Of a DNA stretch of 64,000 nucleotides, positions 63,042 to 64,000 are shown piece by piece. Location of the stretch: positions 44,967-108,966 of the forward strand of contig NZ_AUAW01000010.1 in NCBI RefSeq assembly GCF_000428925.1. Direction: 5' to 3'. The stretch's first letter is position 1. Each line of letters opens with the position of its first letter. The notes under the pieces were generated by a model. It was not told where the DNA came from, ran no database searches, and saw only the letters and a program-made list of their open reading frames with translations. The position numbers were made by a program, and so were the translations under genes. This DNA comes from Furfurilactobacillus rossiae DSM 15814. GTDB taxonomy: Bacteria > Bacillota > Bacilli > Lactobacillales > Lactobacillaceae.

Positions 63042-63609
63042 TTTTGTAGTGGAAGGCGCTGCTGAAAAGGCAATATTAGATATTCTGGTCGAAAACTGCC
63101 TCTTGAACATACAACGAGACACATTTCTGGAAAACAATTCCGGAAAAATTATTTTTGATTCTTTGAACCCTCGTAAGTTTGCAAAAGACTTTTTAAACCA
63201 TGATTTTGACGAGCCGGTTCAAGTACACGTATTGTTGGACAACCCGAATAAGAAGCTAGATTTTTCTAAGTATAGTAACCAAGTTGGCTTGGTTAAATAT
63301 TATGTGACACGCGAAGAGATTGAAACAATTCATTTGTACCATAATGAAAATTGGTTGCTTCAGTATGGTAAATATAAGCAGCATATGAGCGGCAAAGATG
63401 CAAAACCCAGTGCATTTTTCATCAACCACGGTCACGGTGGTCTTGGCATTACAAATATTAAGCAATATGATTATGTATATAACCTTTGGTGCAATGCTCC
63501 TCAAGAACTGGTCGCTGCCATTAAACATGTCCAAACGGATATGAAACATAAACACAGTTTACGCAGTTTCCCCAGGAATTACGGATATTTGGCTGATCTT
63601 TTAAAATGA
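63028..63609 (+). CDS. Putative TOPRIM-like effector partner of the ATPase
   Basis: About 193 residues. It begins VTLNSFVVEGAAEKAILDIL, like the first TOPRIM motif (VVEGxxEK with an acidic residue). It continues with VHVLLDNPNKKLDF, where TOPRIM proteins have an acidic DxD region, and later REEIETIHLYHNENWLLQYG, similar in place to the siEnyL motif of DUF4435/AriB-like proteins. The GTG start at 63028 has AGGAGA 8 nt upstream and lies inside the end of the ATPase gene. It is shorter than known AriB proteins (about 300 residues). Function as nuclease effector is inference. Confidence 0.6.
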   Translation: MTLNSFVVEGAAEKAILDILVENCLLNIQRDTFLENNSGKIIFDSLNPRKFAKDFLNHDFDEPVQVHVLLDNPNKKLDFSKYSNQVGLVKYYVTREEIETIHLYHNENWLLQYGKYKQHMSGKDAKPSAFFINHGHGGLGITNIKQYDYVYNLWCNAPQELVAAIKHVQTDMKHKHSLRSFPRNYGYLADLLK

Positions 63610-63635
63610 TTGCCTATGCAATTGTTGATGTCGCC

Positions 63636-64000
63636 TTAAACACTATGTGATGCAAAATTTCTCAAATGTTTGAACATACGCGTTAAAAAGATAACGAGTT
63701 TGGGACATAACTCAAAATAAATCGACCAGAGAAAAGTGATTTTTGCTTTTCTCTGGTCGATTTTTTCATTGCCCTGGTTTTTTCGAATTTCTATGTTTAT
63801 ATGGGCCTTTTCTCGGGCCCATTTAATCATATTCATGGCCATTAGGACCAATCCAACTTCGTTGTTTACTTTATCTAACCCTCTAACCGAAAATCGAGTA
63901 AACCTCAAATGAGCCTTCACATCTGCGAAGACTGGTTCGACCTCGATTTTTCGTTGACCATAAATCTTCTTACCTTCGTCACTTTGGAGTTGAACTCTGG
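63636..64000 (-). mobile_element. Partial IS1182-like transposase (3' end; 5' part outside window)
   Basis: Read on the minus strand from the window edge, the frame gives KKIYGQRKIEVEPVFADVK then AHLRFTRFSVRGLDKVNNEVG and LVLMAMNMIKWARE, the conserved C-terminus of IS1182-type transposases. The open frame then reads through a 15-bp hairpin (63722-63736 with 63745-63759) and a TTTGGGACATAACTC-type terminal sequence near 63700, probably the element's end. The gene is cut by the window edge, so intactness cannot be judged. Confidence 0.85.
63722..63759. terminator. Hairpin near the IS end
   Basis: A perfect 15-bp inverted repeat (TCGACCAGAGAAAAG with its complement), 8-nt loop, then a T6 run on the plus strand. 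It probably shields the transposase from outside transcription or ends the neighbouring cassette transcript. Confidence 0.8.

Overview
The window looks like the chromosome of a Gram-positive, plant- or fermentation-associated member of the Lactobacillaceae. The signs are low-to-moderate GC, AGGAGG-type ribosome binding sites, catabolite responsive (cre) palindromes, a malolactic enzyme with its LysR regulator, KxYKxGKxW signal peptides, LPxTG-type sorting signals and GPH sugar symporters. No rRNA or tRNA gene was seen, and the species cannot be named from sequence reading alone.

1-11070 is a plant-glycan utilisation region. It holds a large DUF5695-type putative glycan-active enzyme, an AraC regulator, a GPH symporter followed by a GH51 alpha-L-arabinofuranosidase, a second AraC regulator, and a GH42 beta-galactosidase-type enzyme followed by an MFS transporter. 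Each of the three enzyme or transporter units has a cre-like palindrome just upstream. 11074-19816 (minus strand) is a nucleoside or pentose catabolism locus: nucleoside hydrolase, small membrane protein, NupC-type transporter, iron-dependent alcohol dehydrogenase, YczE-type membrane protein, a divergent TrpF-like barrel protein and a PfkB kinase. It is preceded by a HAD hydrolase, RdgB, and a winged-helix/PfkB fusion whose catalytic Asp is replaced by Ala. A perfect 18-bp palindrome sits between promoter and first gene of the kinase operon.

19977-47418 (minus strand) is the most unusual part: two giant serine/threonine/alanine-rich cell-wall proteins (about 3266 and 3340 residues). Each is followed by a dedicated cytoplasmic coiled-coil protein with a GtfB/Asp1-like C-terminal part, and the set is closed by a GtfA-like glycosyltransferase and a truncated GtfB-like protein. 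Both giants carry accessory-Sec type signal peptides, but no SecA2/SecY2/Asp set lies in the window. The two modules share an upstream element and a similar intergenic hairpin, which points to duplication of an adhesin-chaperone unit.

47959-61608 holds mleR-mleS, a 40-residue membrane peptide, a DUF915 hydrolase, a TetR-HIT-Sir2-like-GNAT cluster (the sirtuin-like protein lacks its catalytic His), a Na,K-type P-type ATPase, a divergent MFS exporter/Rgg-type regulator pair, a DUF218 protein and a CPBP protease. 61770-63609 is a two-gene, translationally coupled ABC/AAA ATPase plus TOPRIM-like cassette, a candidate anti-phage system of PARIS/OLD type. It abuts the 3' part of an IS1182-like element that runs off the window.
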